Part shown: piece after piece, positions 1 to 10,087 of the stretch
Layout: each line of letters starts with the position of its first letter
Position numbering within the stretch: position 1 is the first letter of the stretch
Source: Pilasporangium apinafurcum
Lineage: Eukaryota; Oomycota; Peronosporomycetes; Pythiales; Pythiaceae
Direction: 5' to 3'
Length of the DNA: 64,000 nucleotides
Assembly (NCBI GenBank): GCA_001600495.1
Contig: BCKE01000056.1
Location: 169,216-233,215, forward strand
The notes under the pieces: generated by a model
What the model saw: the letters and a program-made list of their open reading frames with translations, nothing else
Database searches by the model: none
What the model was told of the DNA's origin: nothing
Made by a program: the position numbers and the translations under genes

Positions 1-1543
1 CAGCTGCGTGGTGCTCCGCCAGGTAGGAAAATCCCATGGACGGCGGCGGAGGACGCAAAGCTAACCGAGTTAGTGGGAATCCATGGAGCAAAGCGATGGG
101 CACTGATTGCCTCGAACGTGCCCGGCAGAAATGAAAAACAGTGCCGAACGAGGTACGTTGGGGATGAGGGATGGACTGTATGTGTACAAGTATCTTAATT
201 CCGAGCAAGAATTATATTGCAGATGGGTTAATCAATTAAATCCAGAGATCAAACCAGGCGATTGGACCGCGGAAGAGGATGCCAGAATAGCGGAATTACA
301 GGCTCAGTATGGCAATGCGTGGGCGAAAATCGCTGAGCAATTGCCAAGGCGGACGGAAAACGGAGTCAAGAACCGATGGTATAGCAACATTTTCAAGTCT
401 GTCAGGAAGACACAAAGCAGTGGTCAGAAACGGAAGCGAGTGGAAAGAACAACGCCCGAGAAGAAGAAAGAATCACCCAGTGAGACCCCACATGATCCAA
501 GGCATCACCAAGCAGCGGGGGTACTGTTCTCCTTGCAAAACGAGATGCAATTGCTTGACGAAAACCCATCCCGGAGTCCTGATTACTTAAATGTGTCCCT
601 CAAGAGCAGCGCAGACGTTGAGTTAAGGCGTTCCTGGAAGCACATCCAAGAATTGGAGCCTTTATTTGCAAAAATGAACCACTTCGAAATGAATTTGCAA
701 GAAGCGAAGCATACAGGTGGTGACAACCTCGAGCAACTGTGGGAGCAATACCTGGACTTCGCACGCGATAAATTAATTCCAATGCTCGGCGGAAATGCCA
801 ATGACCAGATACTTCTAACCTGTCTCTATGAACGCGCAGTGGCTATGGTGCCCTTGAGTGTCGCGTTGTGGAGAAAGTATATTGTCGATGCAGGTGCACT
901 CCCTGCAGGAAGCCATGGTCGCTTTCACAAGCTTTGGACTTGTGAACGTGCTACCGTCAACATCGCCTCCGAATCTAAGTTTTGGGTGGACTTGCTTCTA
1001 GAAATGGAGCTGCAGCAAATCCCTCTCGTCGATATCCGTGAATATGTGACAGCCAGGTTGTTGACTCGAACAGATCATCCGATCATGGACCATGCAAACT
1101 ACGCGCGTGTGTTGACGACCTACTGCGATATCCACCGTCGAGCTGCGCAGATGGCTGGATACACTGAATCCGCAATACATCGACTTGATGATGCGTTTGC
1201 TCCATGTGTTTCCTTTTTGAATACCCACTTTCCTGAAACCCCTGAATGCACCATTCAACTATTAGAGTACCAAGCCAAGTGCTGCATAGTGCCTGCAAAG
1301 GCGAGAGAAAGCTTGGATCGATGGAACTCGATTTGGCAGATCATCTTGGCGAAAGCAGGTCATCATGCTGCGACTTGGATTCGATATTACGAAGAATGTG
1401 TGCGTGTCGGTGCAAAATCTATAGCAGAAATCCGAACAAGCGTGTTTCAAAGAGCGTTGGAGGCGGTTAAAGACGACAGAGTAGCAGTAATGGAGGCGTT
1501 CGTAGCGTTTGAGCGCCAGTATGGCACTATAAAGAACTATTGA
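1..1543 (+). CDS. Myb repeats fused to SART3-like HAT repeats (5' partial)
   Basis: The reading frame is open from base 1, so the gene starts upstream of the window. Exon 1 (to 152) ends in a first visible Myb repeat (WTAAEDAKL... then NEKQCRTR). A 70-bp GT-AG intron at 153-222 joins it in phase to WVNQLNP and a second Myb repeat (WTAEEDARIAEL ... RTENGVKNRWYS), a typical R2R3 arrangement. After a basic Lys/Arg linker, about 330 residues carry helical half-TPR (HAT) repeats, for example YERAVAMVPLSVALWRKYI and ARESLDRWNSIWQ...WIRYYEEC. These resemble the HAT array of the splicing-recycling factor SART3, but the RNA-recognition motifs that follow in SART3 are absent; the stop is at 1541-1543. 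The protein is probably nuclear, acting on DNA or in snRNP biology. The Myb-HAT combination in one uninterrupted exon is unusual. The SART3 relation is by eye. Confidence 0.72.
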
Positions 1544-1770
1544 GAGTCTTTAAGCAATAGAACAAAGTTTCCAGGCATCCATAGACACGTACAGTCGCAC
1601 AAAATAGCAATGAAAGTACTAATAGTAATTGACGTGAGCACACTACCCCATAAACGACATCATTCAACTTTTATTATATCGATTAGAAAAAGCAAACACG
1701 CAGCAAAGAGATCAGAATTACAACATGTCGCAACGCAAACGGCAAAGGCTGATATCTAATTGTAGCGGCA

Positions 1771-2121
1771 TCAGTAGTAACCATTGCCAATGTAGCCGTT
1801 GTAATAGTTCTTGTAATCGTTGTAGTTGTATCCGTTGCCGTATCCATATCCATATCCATTTCCATATCCGTATCCTTTGCCATAGTCGTAGTTGTTGTAG
1901 TATCCATAACCATAGTCGTCATAGTCATAATCACGATCATGATGGTGGCGGGCGTGGTGGCGTTTATGATGATGGCGGTGACGATGGTTGTCATGTTTAC
2001 CATAATCATCGTAGTCACGCCCGTAGCTTCCATAGTAATCGTTATAGTATCCATAGGCGTTTGTGCTCATGATCATGAGCGTCGATAGAAACGTGATGAG
2101 AGCGATAGCTTTGCGAATCAT
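1771..2121 (-). CDS. Small secreted Tyr/Gly/His-rich protein (copy 1)
   Basis: A 116-residue protein. I chose the internal ATG at 2121 (MIRKAIALITFL...) because it gives a clean signal peptide of about 24 residues ending in STNA-YG, as in its relatives elsewhere in the window; the longer frame upstream adds an unlikely polar extension. The mature part is low complexity: a YYNDYYGSYG segment, a central His/Arg cluster (HRHRHHHKRHHARHHH), then GYGNG/YGY repeats ending in GYY. There are no cysteines in the mature part. This composition suggests an extracellular structural or adhesive protein. Tyrosines could be oxidatively cross-linked and the His cluster could bind metal or anions, but this is inference. 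It belongs to a family with members ending at 2906, 26148, 47674 and starting at 48688. Confidence 0.72.
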   Translation of the reverse strand: MIRKAIALITFLSTLMIMSTNAYGYYNDYYGSYGRDYDDYGKHDNHRHRHHHKRHHARHHHDRDYDYDDYGYGYYNNYDYGKGYGYGNGYGYGYGNGYNYNDYKNYYNGYIGNGYY

Positions 2122-2905
2122 CGTGGGCTGTGACGGCTTTGTTTGGGAGCTGTTGTCTCGAGAGGAAATTGAGAACTGAGTGCATGGGCAGATCGAAAGA
2201 AGAGCTGCCATATAGCGCACCTTTATGCTAAGAGAAAACGTCGGTATGATGGAGAAGACTATGTCAAGAGGTTTCTCTTAACATAAGGATTGTCTTCCAT
2301 CATGCAAGCATAATGAAATTTACGCAAAGCCAAGCCAATACAGTTGAAGCGGTAGAAATCCTGTTTCAAGAAATACGTTTGCACGGAAAAAGCGTGAAAC
2401 ATCGCGACGAACATTGGAAAACATTCAGTTTCTCGTTCTCTTACGACATTCTCTTAGCAACTGCAATCAAACAAGGTGAAATATATGTAGTTGGCGATTT
2501 CTGATCTCCATTCGTCTCTTTGCGTGCCCGTCTCGTCGCAATCAACGTCGAAACCACTAACTGCGCATCTGTTGTATGGTTCGACAGGATGAAAAAGCAA
2601 TGTACCTGAAAAACAGACACGATTGGATAATCGAGTAGCTTCAACTTCATGTGAACCACATTAATGCAAGCGCGACTGTCGAAAATTTCAACTTCAGCAT
2701 GGGATTCCACAACGACGCGCACGGATACTACTCATCATCCACTCACTAGTATATTCCTTGGTTAGAATGCATGGATGTGATCACTCATATTCATTGCACT
2801 GATAATGTACTGCTATTAAAGGCAACAAATAGAGCAAAACGAATCGTGTTATTGCTTAGTTAAGAGTAACTGGTACAAGTAGCGATATTATCTCCAGCGC
2901 GTACA
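2122..2905. other. Intergenic; one unassigned open frame on -
   Basis: No convincing gene. On the minus strand 2722-2441 is open for 93 codons without an initiating ATG at its 5' end and contains the phrase VVHMKLKLLDYPIVSVFQ. It looks like an internal exon or a fragment of a larger gene, but I cannot assign a family. Confidence 0.25.
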
Positions 2906-3334
2906 TCAATTATAAACTCCACCCGGTACACCAGGTACACCAGGTACAATAGGTACAACAGCTGCATGAATAAGTGGAATCGGCGGCACTACACCCAAAA
3001 TGGCACTGTTACCCAGGGGTGTTGCCCAGTAATAGCCGCCATTGCCGTAGTAATTAAGGTGATCGTAGTCGTAGTATCCAATACCATAGCCATAGCCATA
3101 TCCGTTGCCGTAACCGTAGCCATAGACGTAGTCATTGTAATTCCCATAGATGAAGTTGCCATAAACGAGGTGGGGATTGTGATGGTGATGATGATGACAA
3201 CGGTGATGATTGTGTGTGCCGTAGTCATCGTAGTATCCGCCGTAGTAGTAATCATCGTAGTAATCGTAAGCATTAGCACCAATAAACAGAAGTGCCACGA
3301 GGAGCATGAAGAGCGTGATGGTTGTGCGAATCAT
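2906..3334 (-). CDS. Small secreted Tyr/Gly/His-rich protein (copy 2, Pro/Val tail)
   Basis: A 142-residue protein. I chose the ATG at 3334 because MIRTTITLFMLLVALLFIGANA-Y is a standard signal peptide and matches the family; 11 codons upstream in frame are polar. The mature protein has a DYYDDYYYGG start, a His cluster (HHRCHHHHHH), and alternating GYGYGNGY blocks. It differs from its relatives by a C-terminal hydrophobic tail rich in Pro and Val (VVPPIPLIHAAVVPIVPG followed by VPG repeats), which resembles elastin- or silk-like sequence. One cysteine sits in the His cluster. It is on the same strand as its relative at 1771-2121, about 0.8 kb away, and is probably an old tandem duplicate. 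Likely secreted; function unknown. Confidence 0.72.
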   Translation of the reverse strand: MIRTTITLFMLLVALLFIGANAYDYYDDYYYGGYYDDYGTHNHHRCHHHHHHNPHLVYGNFIYGNYNDYVYGYGYGNGYGYGYGIGYYDYDHLNYYGNGGYYWATPLGNSAILGVVPPIPLIHAAVVPIVPGVPGVPGGVYN

Positions 3335-4184
3335 CTTGGCCGCAGTGGTTAGCTGAAAAGTGTTCACTCAGTGGTAAATTGGGAACTGAGAATACAAACA
3401 CTAAAGCAGCATGGATAGCGAGCAAAAATGTAGGCAAGAGAGAGCCTGATTAGAAAGGAGTAGACGCACAGAGTTTCGTATACCATGAAACACGTCTCTC
3501 ATCCGCTTCGAAGTGACGCATACTCCCCGTATATAGCTCTCATACTCATCTATTATTTATCAAAGCTTTGCGAATCTGACATCAGAGTGACATCAGTCGA
3601 CATTGCGATATCTCTTGGCAAGAAACACGCGCTGATTCAGGCTCACGTACTCTTAGAACATATTTTCTTGGCGAAGAGCGTGTAGTAGACGCGCAAGATA
3701 TGCATGGTGATATATTAAAACATAGAAAGCAGTCCTGAAGACCAAGTATCATCTTGCCATAGAACGTCAACGACAAAGATAGAGTATCTTATCCTTGTTT
3801 GGTTGGACCATCAATACAGTCATTGAGTGGTTATAGTCGCTATCACCATCCATGAAACTATGTTGCTATTGATCAGATACTATTCTGCCCTTGCAAATTC
3901 AGGCAATTTCAACTTCAGCTTGATGTAGATCGACAAAGCAGATAGTAGAATCCATGATCTTCTATTTTGGGAGATTCATCCCACCATTGCGTCGAGTGGT
4001 CAAGAGACCGTTTGATGGCTAGCAACGTCGCATTTTGCTTATCTTATTTTCGCAAGCTGTCTGTCCGTGCGGAAAACGTATGAGATTCCATTTTGTCCGT
4101 CTGGCCAAACCTGTCATACTGACTAGAAAACCTGACAAACGAATTACCTCGAAATCTTATTTTCAGTATACTCAACTGCAGGTA
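3335..4184. other. Intergenic, nothing recognised
   Basis: Only short open frames without recognisable motifs. It separates the Tyr-rich secreted gene from a transposon-derived fragment. Confidence 0.4.
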
Positions 4185-4555
4185 TCTCTTTGCAACCAGT
4201 ATGGGGAATCTTTTGACTGGTATGTCATTCGACAATTCCCCACCATGGCGTCAAAGCGCTCAAGAAGGAACTGGCAAAGCGCACTACCGTTCGTTCCGTC
4301 GACGACTTTCGTACAAGCAAGCGATGTTTCCACTGTCACGCTGAACTTTCGAAGGTAGTCTTCCCGAAAATGGTCAACGGCGTTCCTGATGGCACAATTG
4401 AATCTCGATCCGTTTTGTACTGTGAATCCAGTGAATGCAAGATGTTTTGGGATCGCGACGTGAACGCTTCGCTGAACATTATGCGCGTGACGACAGAACT
4501 TCTCAACAATCGAGCAAGACCAGAGTACTTGCAACGAGAATCAAGTGAGTCGTAG
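4185..4555 (+). mobile_element. Fanzor (eukaryotic TnpB) C-terminal remnant
   Basis: Fanzors are eukaryotic relatives of the RNA-guided nuclease TnpB. The fragment begins near YGESFDW, changes frame around 4245, and continues as GVKALKKELAKR, VDDFRTSKRCFHCHAEL, LYCESSECKMFWDRDVNASLNI, ending at a TAG at 4553-4555. These correspond in order to the end of the RuvC region, the position of the RuvC-II acidic residue (here VDDF where the family usually has VDEF), a complete zinc ribbon (CxxC ... CxxxxC) and the RuvC-III aspartate in DRDVNAS. The N-terminal two thirds of the protein are missing, so this is a dead fragment. A second, longer copy lies at 57.5-58.9 kb. Confidence 0.75.
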
Positions 4556-5444
4556 AAGCGCAAAAAGAGCGTGAGCTCGGGGTCTTCGGACTTGAACCTG
4601 CTCACACGGTACAGCCCGTATTCTAAGTGTAGCCAGTTGGTAGGCGCAACTTGCGAATCGAGTTGGAGTAATCTAGTCAGGACAACATGTGAAGCAGCCA
4701 GCGGACAATACAGTGGATTCGATAGGCAGACAGACAGACACTAGAGCAAGTTCTTGATGTCGAATAACTGCTATATAACCAATATGCTGATTGAGTGCGA
4801 ACTTATCTGAAGAACCAACATAAAATTGTTTAGCGCACTTAACGAACTGGACGTACTGGTGAAAAAGATGTGATAACCAGTCGCTTATCCGGATAATCTA
4901 GTCGATCTGGACATAAAAAGACCAGCTGACTGAAAGCGAGACGAAGTGTCTAAGTTCGATAGGCACGTGGCACGCAGCAGCGTGTGGCATTCGCCAATGG
5001 AAGAGCAGAATCGCGTCGGTTGAAGATCGAAATGATGGATGCATTTGGTAGTGCCACATCGGTCATAGAATTGTGAGACCCATCATGTAACTAGCGCTGA
5101 TAACGCTACACAAAGCTGTTGGTGTGTGTTACCCAGCAATGGCCACATTGTACGTTGGTTAGCAAAGAATCCTGTCAACTAAAGTGCGGGACCCATCAGT
5201 AATCTACTTTCTTTTAATCCAGAGAGTTGCGCCATCGCCGAAATACACACAACACATCTTCCTCCAGCAGCGAGAATGTTGGTGGATTTGGCTCTGTAGC
5301 TTGCGATGTTGCCTGCTTGTGGTTGGCTGAGATGTGTGGCGCGTCACCATGGTGTACTTTTAGTTGTGTCCACTGATTTGTGTATTAGAGAAAGAGGAGG
5401 AGCAGCTCTGTTGCCATTCTTGAATCTTCCCGCATCAACTCAAG
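4556..5444. other. Intergenic and probable promoter region of the first ABC gene
   Basis: No gene recognised. The last 200 bases hold the leader of the ABC transporter starting at 5445. No clear core promoter element could be assigned. Confidence 0.35.
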
Positions 5445-8400
5445 ATGGTGGGGAAGCCGAAGAGAAAACCATCTACTCACGGAGAGAAGGAGAACGAACA
5501 TTACCGCCTCGTGGAAACCCCACGTGCGCTCAAGGTCAAGATCGATGATGAAGGTTTAACTACCTCAACCGCTCAGTTAAACAAGGAAGGGGATGCTAAC
5601 AAGAAGAAGGAAGAGAAAGAAGGCCCGCCCATGTCATTTCACTTTTGGGATCTCTATCGATTTGCAACGCCGTTCGACAAAGTGCTGGTGTTTATTGGTG
5701 CTCTTGGGGCCGCGATGAACGGCGCATTGTTCCCGTTGATGGCGATTGTCTTTGGCAACGTTTTGACAGGGTTTACCACTTTGCCAGTAGACTTGGATAA
5801 GGTGAACAGCGCTGCTCTGCAGTACCTTTTGGTCGCGATTGGACTATTCTTGACATGTTACATCTCTTACGCGGCGTTCCACTACACTGCAGAGCGGCAG
5901 ATGAGTGCATTACGTGCCGAAGCGCTCAAGCATATGCTCTATTTGGACATCAGTTGGTACGATAGCAACGATGCTTTGCAACTCTCGAGTCGATTGTCGG
6001 GTGATACAGTCAAAATCAAGGACGGTATGAGCCTGAAATTGGGGCAAGCGTTTGGGTTTACAGCACAATTCATTGTCGGGTTTATCATTGGGTTCGCCCA
6101 AAGTTGGGATATTACCTTGGTCATGGCTTCTCTCATGCCAGTTATGTCATTGTCGCTCGGGTGGCTTGTGAAGATGCTGCAAACGAAATCCGAATGGGCA
6201 CAAAAGATGTACGCACAGGCAGGTGCTGTCGCGGAAGAAACCCTTGGCTCAATCCGTACGATTGCGTCACTAAATGGTGAAAAGCGCGCGATTGAGAAGT
6301 TCCAAGTTCATACCTTGCAGGCGGAACAGGAGAATATTGCGTTGCACAAAATCGCATCGGTTGTGTTGGCCATGTTTCTCGGCAGTGTGTGGGTCATTTA
6401 CTCGATTGGCTTGTGGTACGGTGGGCATAAGGTCTCACAGGATAAAATGACACCAGGCGAAGTATTTACCGCGTTCTTTGGCGTTCTTTTTGGTACAGCC
6501 GCACTCGCGCATATCTCACCGAACATCACCGCAGTTGCACAGGCAGCGGGGGCCGCGACCGAGATTTTCCGGATTTTGGACACAAAATCTGCGATTGATG
6601 CCTCAAAAGACGAAGGCATCATCCCTGAAACATGTGAGGGCAGAATCGAGGCTGTTGGAGTCCATTTCACCTACCCGAACCGCCCTGATGCGCCAATTTT
6701 GGTCAATTACAATTTACAAGTCGAGAGTGGACAGACCGTGGCGTTCGCTGGGGCAAGTGGTGGTGGAAAGAGTACGTTGATTGCGTTACTAGAGCGATTC
6801 TATGACCCTTCCGCTGGCCAACTGCTGCTCGACGGCCGAGATATAAAGACGTTAAACATTAAGTGGCTACGTGCACAGATCGGGTTGGTCTCTCAGGAAC
6901 CGGTGTTGTTTGCGACGACTATCTTTGAGAATATTGCAGCTGGTGGAGAGAATATTACACGTGACCAGGTCATCACTGCTGCGAAGCTCGCGAATGCACA
7001 CACGTTTATCATGTCACTACCGGACAACTATGATACACTGGTGGGTGAGAAAGGGGTATCGCTCTCTGGCGGCCAGAAGCAGCGTGTGGCGATCGCGCGA
7101 GCAATTGTCCGTGAGCCAAAGATCTTGATTTTGGATGAAGCCACCAGTGCGCTAGATGCTGAAAGTGAAAAAGTTGTTCAAGCAGCGCTAAACGACTTGA
7201 TGGCTAAGACACAGATGACGACGCTGGTGATTGCGCATCGACTGAGTACGATCCGTAATGCCGACAAGATTGTGGTATTGAATGAGGGCCATATCGTGGA
7301 AAGTGGAACTCACGAAGAACTCCTAAGTATTGAAAACGGCATTTATAACAATATGTACACTATTCAACAACTCCGCTCTGAAGAAGAAGGGGAAGATATT
7401 GTAGAGGAGCAGGCAACTCTGGTTGAGCAGGAAGAACAGGCGCGTCGGTCCAGCTTCATGTCAACGAAGACGGATACCTCAATTAACCACGTCGAGAAGT
7501 ACGACCTTGACACACCCAAATTCGGGCTAATGGACATTGCACGACTCTGCAAGCCCGAAAAAAAGTATTTTTTGATGGGATTAGCTGGTGTCTGTGTCTG
7601 CGGGTTTGCAATTCCTGGGACTGCACTCTTGGTGGGTGGAATGATGACGTCGATGACCCATGAATACGGGCTCTATCTCACATCCAAGGATGATGCTCAT
7701 CTCGACCAGCTCTACGACGATGTCACGCTCTACGGAATCCTTTATTTGGTTGTCGCTGCCATAATCATGGTATTTACATGGATGCACTCGTTTGCGTTCA
7801 AGTATATCTCGGAGAAATTGACGACTCGCCTTCGAAATGTCAACTTTACATCTCTTTGCCGGCAAAATATCGGGTTCTTTGATGCAAAAGCCAACGCTAC
7901 CGGTGCATTAACCGCCGATTTGGCCACAAATGCAACCAAAGTAGCGCTACTATCGGGGGATTCGCAAGGCCGTATCTTGCAGGCATTTTTCACACTGCTT
8001 GGAGCACTACTGGTGTCGTTTGGTTTTGGTAGTTGGTTACTCTCATTGATCATGCTGGCGATTTTCCCATTGCTTATACTCGGGAATGTGATTCACATGC
8101 GACAACTCACAGGCAAAGGCGCGATTTCGGACGAGCTGGCGGCGCCAGGTGCGCATGCTTCTGAAGTATTGAGTAATATCCGTACAGTTGTATCGCTTGG
8201 ACTCGAGAAACACTCAGCAGACAAATTTGTGCAGCTCCTAGAAGTGCCGTTGAAGAAAGGCACCATGGAAGCACACATCAATGGCGTTGCGTCGGGATTT
8301 GCCTCGTTTATTATCATGGCCACGTACTCGCTTGTGTTTTGGTACGGTGCTAAACTGGTGAACAATGGCGACATTGAATTTGAACAGTTGATTCGAACGT

Positions 8401-9302
8401 TGATGGCGATCTTGATGTCGATCGAGGGTGTCGGTGGCGCGGCTTCATACTTTGGTGATTCCAGGACTGCGTACTCTGCTGGGTCAAAAATTGTGGCTTT
8501 GCGTGACCGAAACGTCCCCATTGATCCATTTAACTCGCACGGGCTAGTACTGTCTGATTTGCAAGGTAAGCTGGAATTTCGTGATGTGTCGTTCCGATAC
8601 CCGACTCGCCCGGAAGTTTCTGTCTTGAAACATTACAACTTGACCATTGAAGCCGGACAGACAATCGCTTTCTGTGGGCCAAGCGGTGGTGGTAAAAGTA
8701 CGATCGTGTCACTTATTGAGCGCTTCTATGATCCGATTCGTGGTGAAATTTTGTTGGATGGTCACAATCTGAAAGAGTTTAACGTGCACTGGCTGCGCAA
8801 TCAAATTGGATTGGTCGGACAGGAACCGACGTTATTTATCGGCACGATCGCCGAAAACATCGCCTATGGACTTGAAACCACCCCGACACATGAGGAGATT
8901 GAGGCTGCAGCCAAGATGGCGAATGCACATGATTACATCACTCAATTCCCCGACGGATACGAGACACAAGTAGGTATGAAAGGTGAACAGTTGTCTGGGG
9001 GTCAGAAGCAACGCATTGCTATTGCGCGTGCGATTTTGAAGAATCCAAACATTCTATTACTGGACGAAGCGACGAGTGCATTGGATTCCGAGAGTGAACA
9101 GATTGTTCAACAGGCTCTCGATAAAGTCGTTGCGCTAAAGCGCCGAACTACGATCATCATCGCGCATCGGCTGTCGACGATTCGCAAAGCCGATAAGATT
9201 TGTGTTGTGACTAGTGGAAAAATTGCAGAAGAAGGCACACACACAGAACTGCTCTCACGGAATGGAATTTATGCCAAGCTTGTCGATTCAGCGACGTCAT
9301 AG
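5445..9302 (+). CDS. P-glycoprotein-type full ABC transporter (ABCB/MDR), copy A
   Basis: A 1285-residue ATP-driven exporter with the order TMD1-NBD1-TMD2-NBD2. The basic N-terminus is cytosolic, and the phrase ISWYDSNDALQLSSRLSGDT matches the first intracellular loop of MDR proteins. NBD1 has Walker A GASGGGKST (from residue 436), signature LSGGQ (540), Walker B with catalytic Glu565, and H-loop His598. NBD2 has GPSGGGKST (1078), LSGGQ (1183), Glu1208 and His1241. Both ATP sites therefore look catalytically intact, as in ABCB1. The start ATG is in context CAAGATGG. Substrates cannot be read from sequence; the family typically exports lipids, toxins or drugs across the plasma membrane. Its protein is closest to the copy at 28205. 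Unlike the other copies, its NBD2 DNA has many synonymous differences, so it seems outside the gene-conversion network. No introns. Confidence 0.95.
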   Translation: MVGKPKRKPSTHGEKENEHYRLVETPRALKVKIDDEGLTTSTAQLNKEGDANKKKEEKEGPPMSFHFWDLYRFATPFDKVLVFIGALGAAMNGALFPLMAIVFGNVLTGFTTLPVDLDKVNSAALQYLLVAIGLFLTCYISYAAFHYTAERQMSALRAEALKHMLYLDISWYDSNDALQLSSRLSGDTVKIKDGMSLKLGQAFGFTAQFIVGFIIGFAQSWDITLVMASLMPVMSLSLGWLVKMLQTKSEWAQKMYAQAGAVAEETLGSIRTIASLNGEKRAIEKFQVHTLQAEQENIALHKIASVVLAMFLGSVWVIYSIGLWYGGHKVSQDKMTPGEVFTAFFGVLFGTAALAHISPNITAVAQAAGAATEIFRILDTKSAIDASKDEGIIPETCEGRIEAVGVHFTYPNRPDAPILVNYNLQVESGQTVAFAGASGGGKSTLIALLERFYDPSAGQLLLDGRDIKTLNIKWLRAQIGLVSQEPVLFATTIFENIAAGGENITRDQVITAAKLANAHTFIMSLPDNYDTLVGEKGVSLSGGQKQRVAIARAIVREPKILILDEATSALDAESEKVVQAALNDLMAKTQMTTLVIAHRLSTIRNADKIVVLNEGHIVESGTHEELLSIENGIYNNMYTIQQLRSEEEGEDIVEEQATLVEQEEQARRSSFMSTKTDTSINHVEKYDLDTPKFGLMDIARLCKPEKKYFLMGLAGVCVCGFAIPGTALLVGGMMTSMTHEYGLYLTSKDDAHLDQLYDDVTLYGILYLVVAAIIMVFTWMHSFAFKYISEKLTTRLRNVNFTSLCRQNIGFFDAKANATGALTADLATNATKVALLSGDSQGRILQAFFTLLGALLVSFGFGSWLLSLIMLAIFPLLILGNVIHMRQLTGKGAISDELAAPGAHASEVLSNIRTVVSLGLEKHSADKFVQLLEVPLKKGTMEAHINGVASGFASFIIMATYSLVFWYGAKLVNNGDIEFEQLIRTLMAILMSIEGVGGAASYFGDSRTAYSAGSKIVALRDRNVPIDPFNSHGLVLSDLQGKLEFRDVSFRYPTRPEVSVLKHYNLTIEAGQTIAFCGPSGGGKSTIVSLIERFYDPIRGEILLDGHNLKEFNVHWLRNQIGLVGQEPTLFIGTIAENIAYGLETTPTHEEIEAAAKMANAHDYITQFPDGYETQVGMKGEQLSGGQKQRIAIARAILKNPNILLLDEATSALDSESEQIVQQALDKVVALKRRTTIIIAHRLSTIRKADKICVVTSGKIAEEGTHTELLSRNGIYAKLVDSATS

Positions 9303-9355
9303 GTTGAATAATGTCGGGAAACAGTTTTGTCAGCGATAGATTAAATGTAGGTCAA

Positions 9356-9405
9356 CGAGAATGTCACCCTGCTCTCAGGGCGTAAATTCTACGGTGACAT
9401 TCTCG
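9356..9405. repeat. 50-bp palindromic element with 13-bp inverted ends
   Basis: CGAGAATGTCACC at 9356-9368 is repeated inverted at 9393-9405, with about 24 bases between. The first 15 bases (CGAGAATGTCACCCT) recur exactly at 11006-11020, just upstream of a transposase remnant. It looks like a collapsed miniature copy of that transposon's ends. It lies 54 bases after the stop of the ABC gene, so it may also form an mRNA 3' hairpin. Confidence 0.55.
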
Positions 9406-9598
9406 ATGTCCTTGGCAATAATACAGAGGCACGATACGAAAAAGCTCGGATGTTGATTATTTAGTAGTGAGAAACGAGCGATAGTTTACGGCAACGCTGC
9501 ATCCTATCCACGCGCTCTTGAGATTGATTCATAGCGATGGTATTGGAGATGACCAATCCAANCGTGCAAGTATACAAGCGACAGTCGGTGCTGATAAT

Positions 9599-10087
9599 TT
9601 AGCAATAGAAGAGGCCACCAAAGGGAATGCCAAGTCCACAGCCACCTCCATACAGTCCAGCACCATAGGCATTCCAGTAACCGAGTGGGTAAGCCCATCC
9701 TCCCCAACCACCGCAAGTAAATCCGAAGCGGTATGGTCCGAATCCNCCCCAGCCTCCCCATCTACCATGTCCCCAGCCTCCCCAACGTCCCCATCTACCA
9801 TGTCCCCACCATTCCTTCTTGTCATCAGATTCNGCACCNCGAAGATCGACTTCTTTCNTGTCGGTTTGTTGTTGTTGTGCTGGTTCTGNGATATACTCGG
9901 CAGTATTAGTGAGCGTGACTCCCTTGGGAAGTTCAAGTCCCTTGACCGCTTGTAGCGCTTCCTGTGGCGAGATGGCGGATGATGGATTGGCTGGAGCAGC
10001 AACGTCATCGCTGACTGCAGCATTGGTGAATGGTACGCCAGTAGTGATAGCGACAAGCGCAGCGACAACGAAGGTAATGAACTTCAT
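9599..10087 (-). CDS. Small secreted Trp/Gly-rich protein
   Basis: A 162-residue protein. The ATG at 10087 starts MKFITFVVAALVAITTGVPFTNA, a clear signal peptide; the 33 codons upstream in frame are polar and probably untranslated. The mature part has a short helical stretch (SPQEALQAVKGLELPKG), a Gln-rich linker with acidic residues, then a Trp/Gly/Arg/His repeat region (GHGRWGRWGGWGHGRWGGW) and a Gly/Tyr-rich tail ending in FYC, with three cysteines. The family is not recognised. Composition suggests an extracellular matrix, adhesive or antimicrobial-like secreted protein. Several ambiguous bases (N) fall inside the gene and give unknown residues, so local sequence quality is poor. It sits between two ABC transporter copies. 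Confidence 0.65.
   Translation of the reverse strand: MKFITFVVAALVAITTGVPFTNAAVSDDVAAPANPSSAISPQEALQAVKGLELPKGVTLTNTAEYIXEPAQQQQTDXKEVDLXGXESDDKKEWWGHGRWGRWGGWGHGRWGGWXGFGPYRFGFTCGGWGGWAYPLGYWNAYGAGLYGGGCGLGIPFGGLFYC

Noticed and set aside
1725-2072. Open frame on + rich in Ser, Cys and His opposite the first Tyr-rich gene
   Set aside because: It is the antisense reading of a Tyr/Gly/His-rich coding sequence. The same kind of shadow appears opposite every other copy (26060-26431, 47649-48030, 48715-49096).
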